Shown here: piece after piece, positions 18,452-28,313 of the stretch
Layout: each line of letters opens with the position of its first letter
Numbering within the stretch: the stretch's first letter is position 1
Assembly (NCBI GenBank): GCA_903828515.1
Contig: CAIKMD010000002.1
Location: forward strand, 62,001-126,000
Length of the DNA stretch: 64,000 bases
Direction: 5' to 3'
Source: an uncultured Rhodospirillales bacterium
Lineage (GTDB): Bacteria; Pseudomonadota; Alphaproteobacteria; ATCC43930; CGMCC-115725
Notes under the pieces: generated by a model
What the model was told of the DNA's origin: nothing
What the model saw: only the letters and a program-made list of their open reading frames with translations
Databases searched by the model: none
Position numbers and translations under genes: made by a program

Positions 18452-18469
18452 GGCGGATAGGAGAGGTCT

Positions 18470-19429
18470 TTGGCATCGATGAAGCGGTGGCGATGGGCCG
18501 GCAATCGCCTGCTGCAGATCGTTCCCGTCATCGTGCTGGCGACCTTTCTCGTCTTCGGGTTGTTGCAACTCGTGCCGGGCGATCCCGCCGTCACCCTGGC
18601 CGGCGATTCAGCCACGCCGCAACGGATCGTCGAAATCCGACAAATCTATGGGTTGGATCGTCCGTTTCTCGTCCAATACGGGACATGGCTCGGTCATGCC
18701 GCGCGGGGCGATTTGTCGAAGTCCTTGCTGTCGGGCGAGCCGGTGAGCGAATCCATTCTTCACCGGCTGCCTAATACGCTGCTGGTTGTCGCCGGATCGC
18801 TGTTCCTGTCGTTGCTTATCGGGGTTCCGCTGGGCGTCGCCGGGGCGACGCGACCGGGATCGCGGATCGACGGGTTCATCACCGCTCTGTCATCGTTTGG
18901 CGTGGCAGTGCCGAGCTTCTGGCTCGGCATGATGCTGGTTTCGATCTTCGCGCTCGGACTGCGCTGGCTGCCGGCGACGGGGGCGGTCTCGCTCGGCGAT
19001 GATTTCTGGGGCGCGATCCGCCACGCGATCCTGCCCTCGCTCGCGTTGAGCGCTAGCGGTGTGGCGACGATCGCCCGACAGTTGCGTAGCGCCTTGGGCG
19101 AGGTTCTCGCCTCCCAATACGTGCGCACGCTGCGCGCCAAGGGATTGTCGTCCGGCGCGATCCTGTGGAAGCACGGATTGAAGAATGTGAGCGTACCGCT
19201 TCTCACCGTGATCGGGCTGTTGATCAACCGGCTCCTGGGCGCGACCGTGGTGATCGAGGCGGTGTTCGCGATCCCCGGCACGGGCAGTCTCGTGGTCAAC
19301 GCGGCGATCGGGAAAGACTTTCCCGTCGTCCAGGGCGTGGTGCTGACGATGGTGATCCTGGTCATCGTGACCAACCTGATCGTCGATGCGCTCTATACGT
19401 TTCTCGATCCCCGCGTGTCGCAGCCATGA
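18470..19429 (+). CDS. ABC transporter permease, DppB type
   Basis: The 319-residue integral membrane protein begins at TTG 18470, five bases after GGAGAGG; an ATG three codons later is the alternative. It has the DppB layout: one N-terminal helix (LLQIVPVIVLATFLVFGLLQLVPGDPA), a large periplasmic segment with the GLDRPFLVQYGTWL motif, and five further helices with the EAA-like loop GEVLASQYVRTLRAKGLSSGAILWKHGLKN. It forms half of the channel with the DppC-type protein, whose ATG overlaps this stop codon by four bases. The solute is that of the binding protein at 16898. Confidence 0.93.
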   Translation: MASMKRWRWAGNRLLQIVPVIVLATFLVFGLLQLVPGDPAVTLAGDSATPQRIVEIRQIYGLDRPFLVQYGTWLGHAARGDLSKSLLSGEPVSESILHRLPNTLLVVAGSLFLSLLIGVPLGVAGATRPGSRIDGFITALSSFGVAVPSFWLGMMLVSIFALGLRWLPATGAVSLGDDFWGAIRHAILPSLALSASGVATIARQLRSALGEVLASQYVRTLRAKGLSSGAILWKHGLKNVSVPLLTVIGLLINRLLGATVVIEAVFAIPGTGSLVVNAAIGKDFPVVQGVVLTMVILVIVTNLIVDALYTFLDPRVSQP

Positions 19430-20307
19430 GCGTGGCGGTGCCTGCAATCAAGCTGAAGCGTCGTCGCTCGTGGGACGGTGTTCTGCGTTGGCTGCGCGGC
19501 GATTGGCGCGCGGCCTTCGCGCTCGCTTATCTGGCTGGCCTTGCGATGCTGGCGATCCTGGCGCCGGTGCTCGCGCCCTATTCGCCGACCGACCAGAACT
19601 ACGACGTCATGCTGCTGGGTCCGACGGCGGAGCACCTTCTCGGCACCGACGACCTTGGTCGCGACATCCTCAGCCGTCTGATCTACGGCGCGCCGGTGTC
19701 GCTCTATGCGAGCGTGATGGCGGTTTTCATCGGTCTGGTGCTGGGCTTGCCGATCGGGCTCTGCGCCGGATATTTCGGCGGCAAGGTCGATCTCGTCATC
19801 AGCCGGATCATCGACACGCTATTGTCGTTTCCCGGCATCGTTCTGGCCGTCGGCGTGACCGGCGCGCTCGGCATCGGCATGATCAATTCGATGATCGCGG
19901 TCGGCATCGTGTTCTCGCCCGAGATCGCGCGCCTGATCCGCAGCCAGACCCTCGTCGTCAAGAACGAGCTGTTCGTCGATGCGGCGCGCGGGTTCGGCGC
20001 GAGTACGACACGCATCATGATCCGCCACATCCTGCCCAACGCGGTCCAGCCGGTGATCGTTCAGGTGACGCTACTGCTCGCCGTTGCATTGCTGGTCGAA
20101 GCGAGTTTGAGCTTTCTCGGCCTTGGCGCGCAGCCGCCATCGCCGAGCTGGGGCGCGATGCTGGCGCGTGCTTACGGGAATATGGAAACGGCGCCCGAAC
20201 AGATGTATCCGCCGGGTGTCGCGATCCTCGTCACCGCGCTGGCTTTCAATGCGCTGGGGGCATCGCTGCGGACGGCGCTCGATCCGAAGCTTCGCCATCG
20301 CGATTGA
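19426..20307 (+). CDS. ABC transporter permease, DppC type
   Basis: The start ATG at 19426 overlaps the preceding stop in an ATGA arrangement, fixing a 293-residue protein. A DppC-type N-terminal helix (FALAYLAGLAMLAILAPVLAPYSP), the LLGTDDLGRDILSRLIYGA motif and the EAA loop VDAARGFGASTTRIMIRHILPN are present. The C terminus, TALAFNALGASLRTALDPKLR, is typical. It pairs with the DppB-type protein. The last 62 bases overlap, tail to tail, with the end of the ATPase gene on the minus strand (20246), which is unusual for components of one transporter. Confidence 0.93.
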   Translation: MSVAVPAIKLKRRRSWDGVLRWLRGDWRAAFALAYLAGLAMLAILAPVLAPYSPTDQNYDVMLLGPTAEHLLGTDDLGRDILSRLIYGAPVSLYASVMAVFIGLVLGLPIGLCAGYFGGKVDLVISRIIDTLLSFPGIVLAVGVTGALGIGMINSMIAVGIVFSPEIARLIRSQTLVVKNELFVDAARGFGASTTRIMIRHILPNAVQPVIVQVTLLLAVALLVEASLSFLGLGAQPPSPSWGAMLARAYGNMETAPEQMYPPGVAILVTALAFNALGASLRTALDPKLRHRD

Positions 20308-21262
20308 AATCGGTGAAGTGACAGGCGTTCCAGCGGTCGGCGCCGTATTTCAGCCAGGCGGGTTCTTTCTCGGCGCATTTGTCTTGCGTCATCCAGCACC
20401 GCGTGCGGAACCGGCAACCCGAAGGCGGCGAAACCGGACTGGGGATTTCGCCTTCGAGGACGATGCGTGTTCCCGTCCGCATCGCTTTCGGTAAGGGCAG
20501 GGGTTCCGACGACAGCAGCGCCTTTGTGTAGGGATGCAGCGGGTGGTGCAGGATCTGGTCGGCGGATCCCATTTCGACGAGCTTGCCGAGATACATCACC
20601 GCGATCCGGTCGGCGACGTGACCGACGACGCCCAGATCATGGGTGATGAATACATAGGCGAGGCCCAACTCGGCTTGCAGGCGGGCGAACAGGTTGAGGA
20701 TGTCGGCCTGGATCGACACGTCGAGTGCGGCGACGACTTCATCGCACACGATGAGTTTCGGCTCGAGCGCCAGCGCGCGCGCGATATTGGCCCGCTGTTT
20801 TTGTCCACCCGACAATTCGTGGGGATAGCGCAGCGCCAATTCGGGGTTGAGGCCGACGTGATCGAGCAGTCGCAAGACCCGGCGGTCGCGGTCGGCGCGA
20901 GAGTCCGCGTTCACGATGTCGAGCGGTTCGCGGACGGTTTGCCCGATCGACATGCGCGGGTCGAGTGCGGCATTCGGGTCCTGAAACACGATCTGGAACG
21001 AGCGGCGGTGCCTGGCGAATTCGGCGCCGCTCATCGTCGCGATATCCTGCCCGGCGTGGAAAATCCGCCCATCGGTCGGCGGGATCAATCCCACCATCGC
21101 GCGCGCCAGCGTCGATTTTCCCGAGCCGGATTCGCCGATGATGCCGAAGGTTTCGCCCGCTCCGACCGAGAAGGTAACGCCGTCGACGGCTTTGACGGTC
21201 TCGCCGCGCTGGCCCGAGGGAAAATAGACCCGCAAATCCTCGACCGAGAGCAGCGGCGTCAT
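20246..21262 (-). CDS. ABC transporter ATP-binding protein, DppF/OppF type
   Basis: The 338-residue protein starts with the ATG at 21260-21262, which overlaps the stop of the DppD-type gene. It has Walker A GESGSGKST, signature LSGGQKQR, Walker B LIVCDEVVAALD and the C-terminal oligopeptide-transporter block with conserved cysteines (GCRFRTRCWMTQDKC). In Walker B the Glu of the usual DEP is followed by Val rather than Pro, which should still support catalysis. It energises the transporter whose other subunits are at 16898-20307. The 3-prime end runs 62 bases into the DppC-type gene on the other strand. Confidence 0.93.
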   Translation of the reverse strand: MTPLLSVEDLRVYFPSGQRGETVKAVDGVTFSVGAGETFGIIGESGSGKSTLARAMVGLIPPTDGRIFHAGQDIATMSGAEFARHRRSFQIVFQDPNAALDPRMSIGQTVREPLDIVNADSRADRDRRVLRLLDHVGLNPELALRYPHELSGGQKQRANIARALALEPKLIVCDEVVAALDVSIQADILNLFARLQAELGLAYVFITHDLGVVGHVADRIAVMYLGKLVEMGSADQILHHPLHPYTKALLSSEPLPLPKAMRTGTRIVLEGEIPSPVSPPSGCRFRTRCWMTQDKCAEKEPAWLKYGADRWNACHFTDFNRDGEASDRAPSAAMPPAH

Positions 21263-22251
21263 GGCAACACGCCGGGCAGAGACAGCTCGCTGTAACGCCC
21301 GCATCTCACCCGATGCGGTTCTTCGCCGCGCAGAAGTTGCGGCGCGTCGCAGGCAATGAGAGCGTGCGAGCAGCGCGGCACGAAGCGGCATCCGGCCTGC
21401 CACTCGGCGTTGGTCGGAACCCGGCCGGGGATCGCCGGCAGCACCGACTTGGCGGCGCTTAGTCGCGGCAGCGAGCGTAACAGGCCCGACGTGTAAGGGT
21501 GCAAGGGTCGGGTAAGGACATCGTCGACCATGGCATCCTCGACGAGTTGTCCCGCATACATGGTAAGGACCCGCGAACAGGCTTCCGCCACGACGCCGAG
21601 ATCGTGTGTGATGAAGAGCAGCGCCGTACCGCTCTTCGCGGTCAACGCCAACAGCAGATCGAGGATTTGCGCCTGGACGGTGACGTCGAGGGCGGTCGTC
21701 GGTTCGTCGGCGACGAGCAAACGCGGTTCGCAGGACAGCGCGATGGCGATCATGGCCCGTTGGCGCATGCCGCCGGATAATTGGTGCGGGTATTCGTCAT
21801 ACCGGCGGGCGGGCAGGGGAATGCCGACCGCGGCAAGCGCGTCGATGGCACGCTCGCGCGCTTCCCTGGCATTGACCGGAAAATGCGCCCGGATCGTCTC
21901 GCTGATCTGCTGGCCGATGGTGAAGACCGGGTCGAGCGCGCTCATCGGTTCCTGAAAGATCATCGCGATGCGCCGGCCGCGAATTTTCTGCATGTCGCGC
22001 GGAGAAAGCTTGGTGAGATCGACGCCGTCGAACCCGATCCTTCCGCTCACCTTGGCGGTTTCGGGCGGCAGCAGCGACAGCAGGGATAACCCGGTGACGG
22101 TCTTGCCGCAGCCGCTCTCGCCGACCATCCCGACGCTTTCGCCGGGCTGGATCGCAAAGGACAGATCGGAGATGACGGCGACGTCGCTCCCGCCCTGGCG
22201 AAAGGATATGGTCAGCCCCGAGACGTCGAGGAGCGGCTGCGTCGCTGTCAT
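21259..22251 (-). CDS. ABC transporter ATP-binding protein, DppD/OppD type
   Basis: The 330-residue ATPase has Walker A GESGCGKT, signature LSGGMRQR, Walker B LLVADEPTTALD and the C-terminal block GCRFVPRCSHALIACD. The N-terminal LLDVSGLTISFRQGGSDVAVI and the LSPRDMQKIRGRRIAMIFQEPMSALDPVF Q-loop segment are typical of DppD. It starts 15 bases after the RidA-family gene and overlaps the DppF-type gene by an ATGA junction, so the three form one minus-strand operon. Together with the plus-strand binding protein and permeases it makes a complete importer. Confidence 0.94.
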   Translation of the reverse strand: MTATQPLLDVSGLTISFRQGGSDVAVISDLSFAIQPGESVGMVGESGCGKTVTGLSLLSLLPPETAKVSGRIGFDGVDLTKLSPRDMQKIRGRRIAMIFQEPMSALDPVFTIGQQISETIRAHFPVNAREARERAIDALAAVGIPLPARRYDEYPHQLSGGMRQRAMIAIALSCEPRLLVADEPTTALDVTVQAQILDLLLALTAKSGTALLFITHDLGVVAEACSRVLTMYAGQLVEDAMVDDVLTRPLHPYTSGLLRSLPRLSAAKSVLPAIPGRVPTNAEWQAGCRFVPRCSHALIACDAPQLLRGEEPHRVRCGRYSELSLPGVLP

Positions 22252-22266
22252 CCGCCTGCGAGGGTC

Positions 22267-22656
22267 CTAGTCAACGACCGCGACGCCCTGCACTTCGACC
22301 AGCATGCCGGGGCGGGCCAGGCCGGTTACCGTAATCAGGGCGCTCGCCGGGAAATTGTCGCTGAAGATTTCGCGCCGCAATTCGGTGAAGCGGTCGCCAT
22401 ACCGCGTATCCGTGATGAAGACGGTCATGGTGACGATATCGCCGAGCTTGCCGCCGGCTTCTTCCAGCGTCTTGGCCAATCGGGCGAAGATTTCGCGCAC
22501 CTGGCCCTCGAAATTGCCGGAAAGCGACTTGCCGTTCGCGTCCTCGGTCACGGTCTGTCCGGCCAGCCAGATGGTCCGGCCGCCTTCGGTGATCACTGCC
22601 GGCGAATAGGCCCGGGCCTGTGTGGCCTCGCGCTTGATATAGCGCCGTGTATGCAT
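22267..22656 (-). CDS. RidA/YjgF family protein lacking the catalytic arginine
   Basis: This 129-residue protein has the full RidA fold pattern: VITEGGRTIWLAGQTVTEDANG, the helix REIFARLAKTLEEAGGKLGDIVTMTVFITD, and the end strand GMLVEVQGVAVV. The segment that in E. coli RidA reads FPAR, holding the Arg needed for imine hydrolysis, reads FPAS here. By family knowledge, members without this Arg do not act as standard imine deaminases. RidA relatives also include 2-aminomuconate deaminase of the 3-hydroxyanthranilate and nitrobenzoate pathways. With the dioxygenase at 13510 and the transporter ATPases just downstream, such a role is conceivable, but the missing Arg weakens the case. Confidence 0.9.
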   Translation of the reverse strand: MHTRRYIKREATQARAYSPAVITEGGRTIWLAGQTVTEDANGKSLSGNFEGQVREIFARLAKTLEEAGGKLGDIVTMTVFITDTRYGDRFTELRREIFSDNFPASALITVTGLARPGMLVEVQGVAVVD

Positions 22657-22780
22657 GACCAGCCCCCTAGAAAGCCCAACGGTAAAAGGCGAAGTAATAT
22701 GGATAGCCGATCCGCCTCGATGAAATTATACTGATCCGGACAGCTTCAATCGACAGATTTCACGTAAGGGAAAGCGTTCC

Positions 22781-23227
22781 ATGGGAAAGAAAGCCAAGCT
22801 TCGTCATTTCGCGATCACGACGGCCGATCCCGAAAAAACCGCCGAATTCTACAAGGAAGCGTTCGGCATGGAGGAGGTCGGGCGGACGAATTCGCCGATC
22901 GCCCATGGGTTCTATTTGTCGGATGGCGTGATCAATATCGCCATCCTGAAATACAAGACCAACGAAGCCGCCGGGATCGAGCGCGGCGTCGACTGGTACG
23001 GGCTGCACCATATCGGCTTCTGGGTCGACAAGGTCCCCGACGCCGCCCAACAGATCACCGATGCCGGTGGCAGTTACATGATGGGCGCGGTTTCGGATTC
23101 GCCGAACACCTTCTACGAGGTGAAGTATCGCGGTCCGGACGGCGTGATTTGCGACATCACCGAACATGGCTGGGTCGGCGCCCAAAAAGAGGTCGCCGCG
23201 GCCAAGGAACCCGCGCCGGCCAAATAA
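22781..23227 (+). CDS. VOC (glyoxalase/bleomycin resistance/extradiol dioxygenase) superfamily protein
   Basis: The 148-residue protein is a single VOC module pair: KLRHFAITTADPEKTAEFYKEAFGMEEV, then WYGLHHIGFWVDKVPDAAQQITDAGG, and finally YEVKYRGPDGVICDITEHGW. Metal-binding candidates are His9, the His of LHHIGF and the terminal Asp/Glu of DITE. The family covers glyoxalases, epimerases, resistance proteins and type I extradiol dioxygenases. The short length suggests a dimer of the lyase or isomerase kind rather than a ring-cleavage enzyme. A short Ala/Lys/Pro tail ends the protein. It is divergent from the RidA-family gene and converges with recQ, leaving 12 bases between the stops. Confidence 0.87.
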   Translation: MGKKAKLRHFAITTADPEKTAEFYKEAFGMEEVGRTNSPIAHGFYLSDGVINIAILKYKTNEAAGIERGVDWYGLHHIGFWVDKVPDAAQQITDAGGSYMMGAVSDSPNTFYEVKYRGPDGVICDITEHGWVGAQKEVAAAKEPAPAK

Positions 23228-23239
23228 GAAGCGGCTTGG

Positions 23240-25063
<1,824 letters not shown>

Positions 25064-25296
25064 ACCGGGACGAATACCGTCAAAATGGAACGCCTCACGC
25101 TTGTTATCCGACCCGCCTTCGATGCCGACCGATCATAGCGTGGCTCGCCTGTTCGGGAAGCGCGGCAAGCCCGATTCGTGAAGGACGGACCGACGAAATT
25201 ATGCTACTCGTTGCCGCGACTCGGCAGTTGGATCGACAAAAATAGGAAGCGGCGTTCGAACCGCTTACCGCTACCAGGAGGAAAATCGCCAACCCC

Positions 25297-26652
25297 ATGT
25301 CACGCGATCCCGCATCCGAAGCTGCCACCGCCGCGATCATCGCCCAGACCGGCGCGCTTCTGGCCGAGAAGCTGCCGGCTGACGTGGTGGAGTGGGGGCG
25401 GCATTGTCTGCTCGACTGGTTCGGCATCGCGCTTGCCGGCGTTAAAGACCCGCTGACGCTTGCCCTGCTCGATGAGGCGCGCGCCGAAGGCGGCAACCCG
25501 GCCAGCTCGGTCCTGTGGCATGGCGATCGGACTTCGTCGTCGCTCGCGGTGCTGGTCAACGCCTCGGCGGCGGACGCGCTCGATTTCTCCGATGCCAATC
25601 CGGGTATGCACGGCCACACGACGCCGGCGATTGTCGCGGTGGCTTTGGCGCTGACCGAGGCGCGCGGCTTGAGCGGCGACGCGCTGCTGCGCGCGATCGT
25701 GAGCGGTATCGAAACCGCATGCCGGGTCGGGTTGCTCGCCCATGGCCGGCTTCACCCCAACGGTTTCCACCCGACGGGAACCCTTGTGCCGTTCGGGGCT
25801 GCCGCAGCTGCCGCCGAATTGCTGGAGCTCGCGCCGCATCACCGCGCGCATGCGTTGGGTCTTGCCGCGACGCAAGGCGCCGGCCTCGTCGCCTCGGCGG
25901 GAACGATGGCCAAGCCGTTTCATTCGGGAAAGGCCGCGATGAGCGGGTTGCTGGCGGCGAGCCTGGCGCAACGCGGCGTGACGGGTCGTGCCGATGCGAT
26001 CGAGGCGCCGCTCGGATTTTTGAGCGCGCATGTCAAGGAATGGGACCGTAACGGTCTCGCGGCTTGCGCCGATCGCTTCTTCATCCGGGACACGAAATTC
26101 AAGGCGCACGCGGCCTGCGCGCTGACCCATGGCAGCATCGAGAACATGCTGGTCCTGAAGGCCAAACACGGCGTGGTGCCCGACGACATCGCGCATATCG
26201 ACTTGCGGGTGCCGCGTTCGAGCCTTGGCGTTTGCAATATCGACGAACCGACGACGGGTCTCGAGGCGAAATTCAGCCTGCGCGCGACCGCCGCGATGGC
26301 GCTCCTCGGTGATGAGACCGGCGCGATTGCCGCCTACGATACGGATCGCGTCACGCGTCCCGCATTGAAAAATCTCAGCGCCCGCATCGGCGTGACGCCG
26401 CGCGACGATCTCGACGGCGGCGAGGCGATTGCGATCGTCGATCTCAACGGTGGTCGTCGCATCACCGAAAGCTGTGACGCCTATCGCCCGGAAAGCGATC
26501 TCGTCGCGCAACGCGAACGGCTGGTGCGGAAATTCAATGCGTTGGTCGAGCCGCTCCTCGGTGCGGCGCGGACGGCGCGATTGCAGCAGGAAATTCTTTC
26601 GATCGAAACGCGGTCGTCGGTGCGCGAGCTTTTCGCACTGACCGCAAAATAG
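25297..26652 (+). CDS. MmgE/PrpD family protein
   Basis: This 451-residue protein belongs to the MmgE/PrpD family, which contains 2-methylcitrate dehydratase and cis-aconitate decarboxylase. Family blocks are WGRHCLLDWFGIALAGV, NASAADALDFSDANPGMHGHTTPAIVAVALAL, GFHPTGTLVPFGAAAAAAEL, the GLVASAGTMAKPFHSGKAAMSG loop and FKAHAACALTHGSIEN with a likely catalytic His. Most relatives in catabolic clusters act on carboxylates of unknown identity. An AGGAGG site lies 15 bases before the ATG, longer than usual, but no closer start exists. It is followed 11 bases later by the SnoaL-like gene. The 233-base gap before it shows no other gene. Confidence 0.92.
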   Translation: MSRDPASEAATAAIIAQTGALLAEKLPADVVEWGRHCLLDWFGIALAGVKDPLTLALLDEARAEGGNPASSVLWHGDRTSSSLAVLVNASAADALDFSDANPGMHGHTTPAIVAVALALTEARGLSGDALLRAIVSGIETACRVGLLAHGRLHPNGFHPTGTLVPFGAAAAAAELLELAPHHRAHALGLAATQGAGLVASAGTMAKPFHSGKAAMSGLLAASLAQRGVTGRADAIEAPLGFLSAHVKEWDRNGLAACADRFFIRDTKFKAHAACALTHGSIENMLVLKAKHGVVPDDIAHIDLRVPRSSLGVCNIDEPTTGLEAKFSLRATAAMALLGDETGAIAAYDTDRVTRPALKNLSARIGVTPRDDLDGGEAIAIVDLNGGRRITESCDAYRPESDLVAQRERLVRKFNALVEPLLGAARTARLQQEILSIETRSSVRELFALTAK

Positions 26653-26663
26653 GAGATTGCGAT

Positions 26664-27188
26664 ATGGCCGGTAAACCCAGCCTCGAAGAACGCTTGCAGA
26701 ATGTCGAGGACCGGTTGGCGATCCTCAATCTCGTCGCCGGACACCCGCCCGGCGCGGACAGTGCGTCGGATGAGTATGCCGGGTCCTATTGGCTGGAAGA
26801 CGGCGTGTTCGACCGTGGCGCGCCGTTCGGCGAGCAGAGCGGGCGCGGCTCGGGCACCATGTCGCAGCCGCCTTTTCAAGAGGCGATCCGTCAAGGCATC
26901 TGTCACTTCGCGGGTCCGCCTTATATCGAGATCGATGGCGATACCGCGATTGCGACGTCCTATTTGCAGATTCTCGCCGCCAATCCGTTCGGCGAGGAAT
27001 TCACCCTGTCGGCGCATGGCACCGGCAAAGGTTATCGCGTGCATCGGTTGACGGCGAGCCGCTGGGATTTTGTGCGAACCGCGGATGGCTGGAAGGTGAA
27101 GCGGCGCACATTGCGCCCGATGACCACGCCCGAGGCGCGCGCTTTGCTGCGCGGTGTCGCCGAGCGAGCGACGGAGAAGGCGAAGTAG
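26664..27188 (+). CDS. SnoaL-like / NTF2-fold protein
   Basis: This 174-residue protein has the alpha+beta cone pattern of the SnoaL/NTF2-like family: an N-terminal helix SLEERLQNVEDRLAILNLVA, an acidic Y-x-E-D strand (GSYWLEDGVFDRGAPFGEQSG), then CHFAGPPYIEIDGDTAIATSYLQIL and the final strand pair HRLTASRWDFVRTADGWKVKRRTLRPM. These are either small isomerase/hydrolase-type enzymes or accessory subunits of ring-hydroxylating enzymes. The start has GGAG upstream, and it is the second gene of a two-gene unit with the MmgE/PrpD protein. It converges with the gene at 27194 with only 5 bases between them. Confidence 0.82.
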   Translation: MAGKPSLEERLQNVEDRLAILNLVAGHPPGADSASDEYAGSYWLEDGVFDRGAPFGEQSGRGSGTMSQPPFQEAIRQGICHFAGPPYIEIDGDTAIATSYLQILAANPFGEEFTLSAHGTGKGYRVHRLTASRWDFVRTADGWKVKRRTLRPMTTPEARALLRGVAERATEKAK

Positions 27189-27193
27189 CGGTC

Positions 27194-28291
27194 TTAGAGC
27201 AACGCCGCCGCGCGGTGAATGTCGAGGTATTCGCCGATCGTTTCGGCAGTGGCGCGGCGCAGGGCGGGGATGGGTGGATGGGAATGGGCGGTCGGACCCG
27301 ACGTATCGGGTGAGGCCGGTCGGCCCAATCCACAGAAACTGCCGATGCCGAAATCGCTGACGAATTTTTCCGCGATCGCGATGCGCCGCTTGGCGCCCTC
27401 CAGACCGTCACCGAAATTGAGCAGGCCGATATAGAGCTTGGTCTTGCTGCCGCGTTCAAGTTGCTTGAACTTGGCGTAGTCGGCGTCGACGTGGTCGGGA
27501 ATGACCGGAAGGTGAAGGTAACTCACGCCGCGCGTCAGACGCCGGGTGATCGCATTGGCAGCATCGACCAGCACCGTGTTGTCCTGGCCCGCCTCGGGAT
27601 CGTGATGCCAGATCGAGCAGATATGAAACCCGAGTTCGACCGACGCGGGCACCCGATTGGCAAGCCAGGCCACGGAGTCGGCCATCTGGTCGAGCGTCCA
27701 ATGGAAGACCTTGTGCAGCGGCTGGTCGAACGCATCGGGCCGGCGCAGATATTCCTCGTGCTCGGCTTCCATGCCGACATCGATCTGGACCGACAGATCG
27801 TCGGCCGGAATGGCGGCGACGATCCGGTCGAGTTCTTCACCGAGCGCAACCCGTGAGAGCGGCAGGATTTCATCGCCCGGCAACTCGATCGAAAAGGCCG
27901 AGGTGCCGGGGCCGGGCAGGGTGCATTGATAGCGAATGCCCGGCGCGATTTTTCCTTCGTCGCGCAGCCGCTTGAATTCGCGATAGGAGTTCATCGCGTT
28001 CTCGAAATACCCGTAAGGCCCGAGTTTTAGGTCCCGGACCGTGAAACCCAGTTTCAGCCGGAAGATCGGCACCGGGTCGGCGCCATGCGCGTTCAACGGC
28101 ACGCGCTTGCTTTCTTCGAGCATCGGATGGCGTTCGAAGGTCCGGCGGGCCGCGCCCGACCAGCCGATCTGCTCGCCGTCGGGAATGCGCGGCGCGAGCG
28201 TGCCGAGATGGGCTGAGACCGTCTCGAAGACATTGGCGGCGGGGCGCAACGGCACGCTGCCGGTCAGCAGGATTTCGCGGCCTGTGCTCAT
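27194..28291 (-). CDS. MetE/UROD-like TIM-barrel protein, uncharacterised
   Basis: The start ATG at 28289-28291 gives 365 residues. The protein resembles the cobalamin-independent methionine synthase and uroporphyrinogen decarboxylase superfamily: GREILLTGSVPLRPAANVFETVSAHLG, GIRYQCTLPGPGTSAFSIELP, VQIDVGMEAEHEEYL, HICSIWHHDPEAG at the position of a metal-ligand loop, and YIGLLNFGDGLEGAKRRIAIAEKFVSDFGIGSFCGLGR at the end, similar to the final strand-helix of MetE with one Cys. It is the downstream member of a pair with the MetE-like gene at 28314 (22-base gap). The reaction may be a methyl transfer or a C-C or C-S cleavage; nothing in the sequence decides it. Confidence 0.7.
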   Translation of the reverse strand: MSTGREILLTGSVPLRPAANVFETVSAHLGTLAPRIPDGEQIGWSGAARRTFERHPMLEESKRVPLNAHGADPVPIFRLKLGFTVRDLKLGPYGYFENAMNSYREFKRLRDEGKIAPGIRYQCTLPGPGTSAFSIELPGDEILPLSRVALGEELDRIVAAIPADDLSVQIDVGMEAEHEEYLRRPDAFDQPLHKVFHWTLDQMADSVAWLANRVPASVELGFHICSIWHHDPEAGQDNTVLVDAANAITRRLTRGVSYLHLPVIPDHVDADYAKFKQLERGSKTKLYIGLLNFGDGLEGAKRRIAIAEKFVSDFGIGSFCGLGRPASPDTSGPTAHSHPPIPALRRATAETIGEYLDIHRAAALL

Positions 28292-28313
28292 ATTCGTGCT
28301 CCCGCCAAGGACG

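Noticed and set aside
16925-18568. 547-codon open frame on the minus strand
   Set aside because: It is antisense to the well-supported binding-protein gene at 16898-18451; its translation is Arg-rich with no family pattern, as expected from GC-rich third positions.
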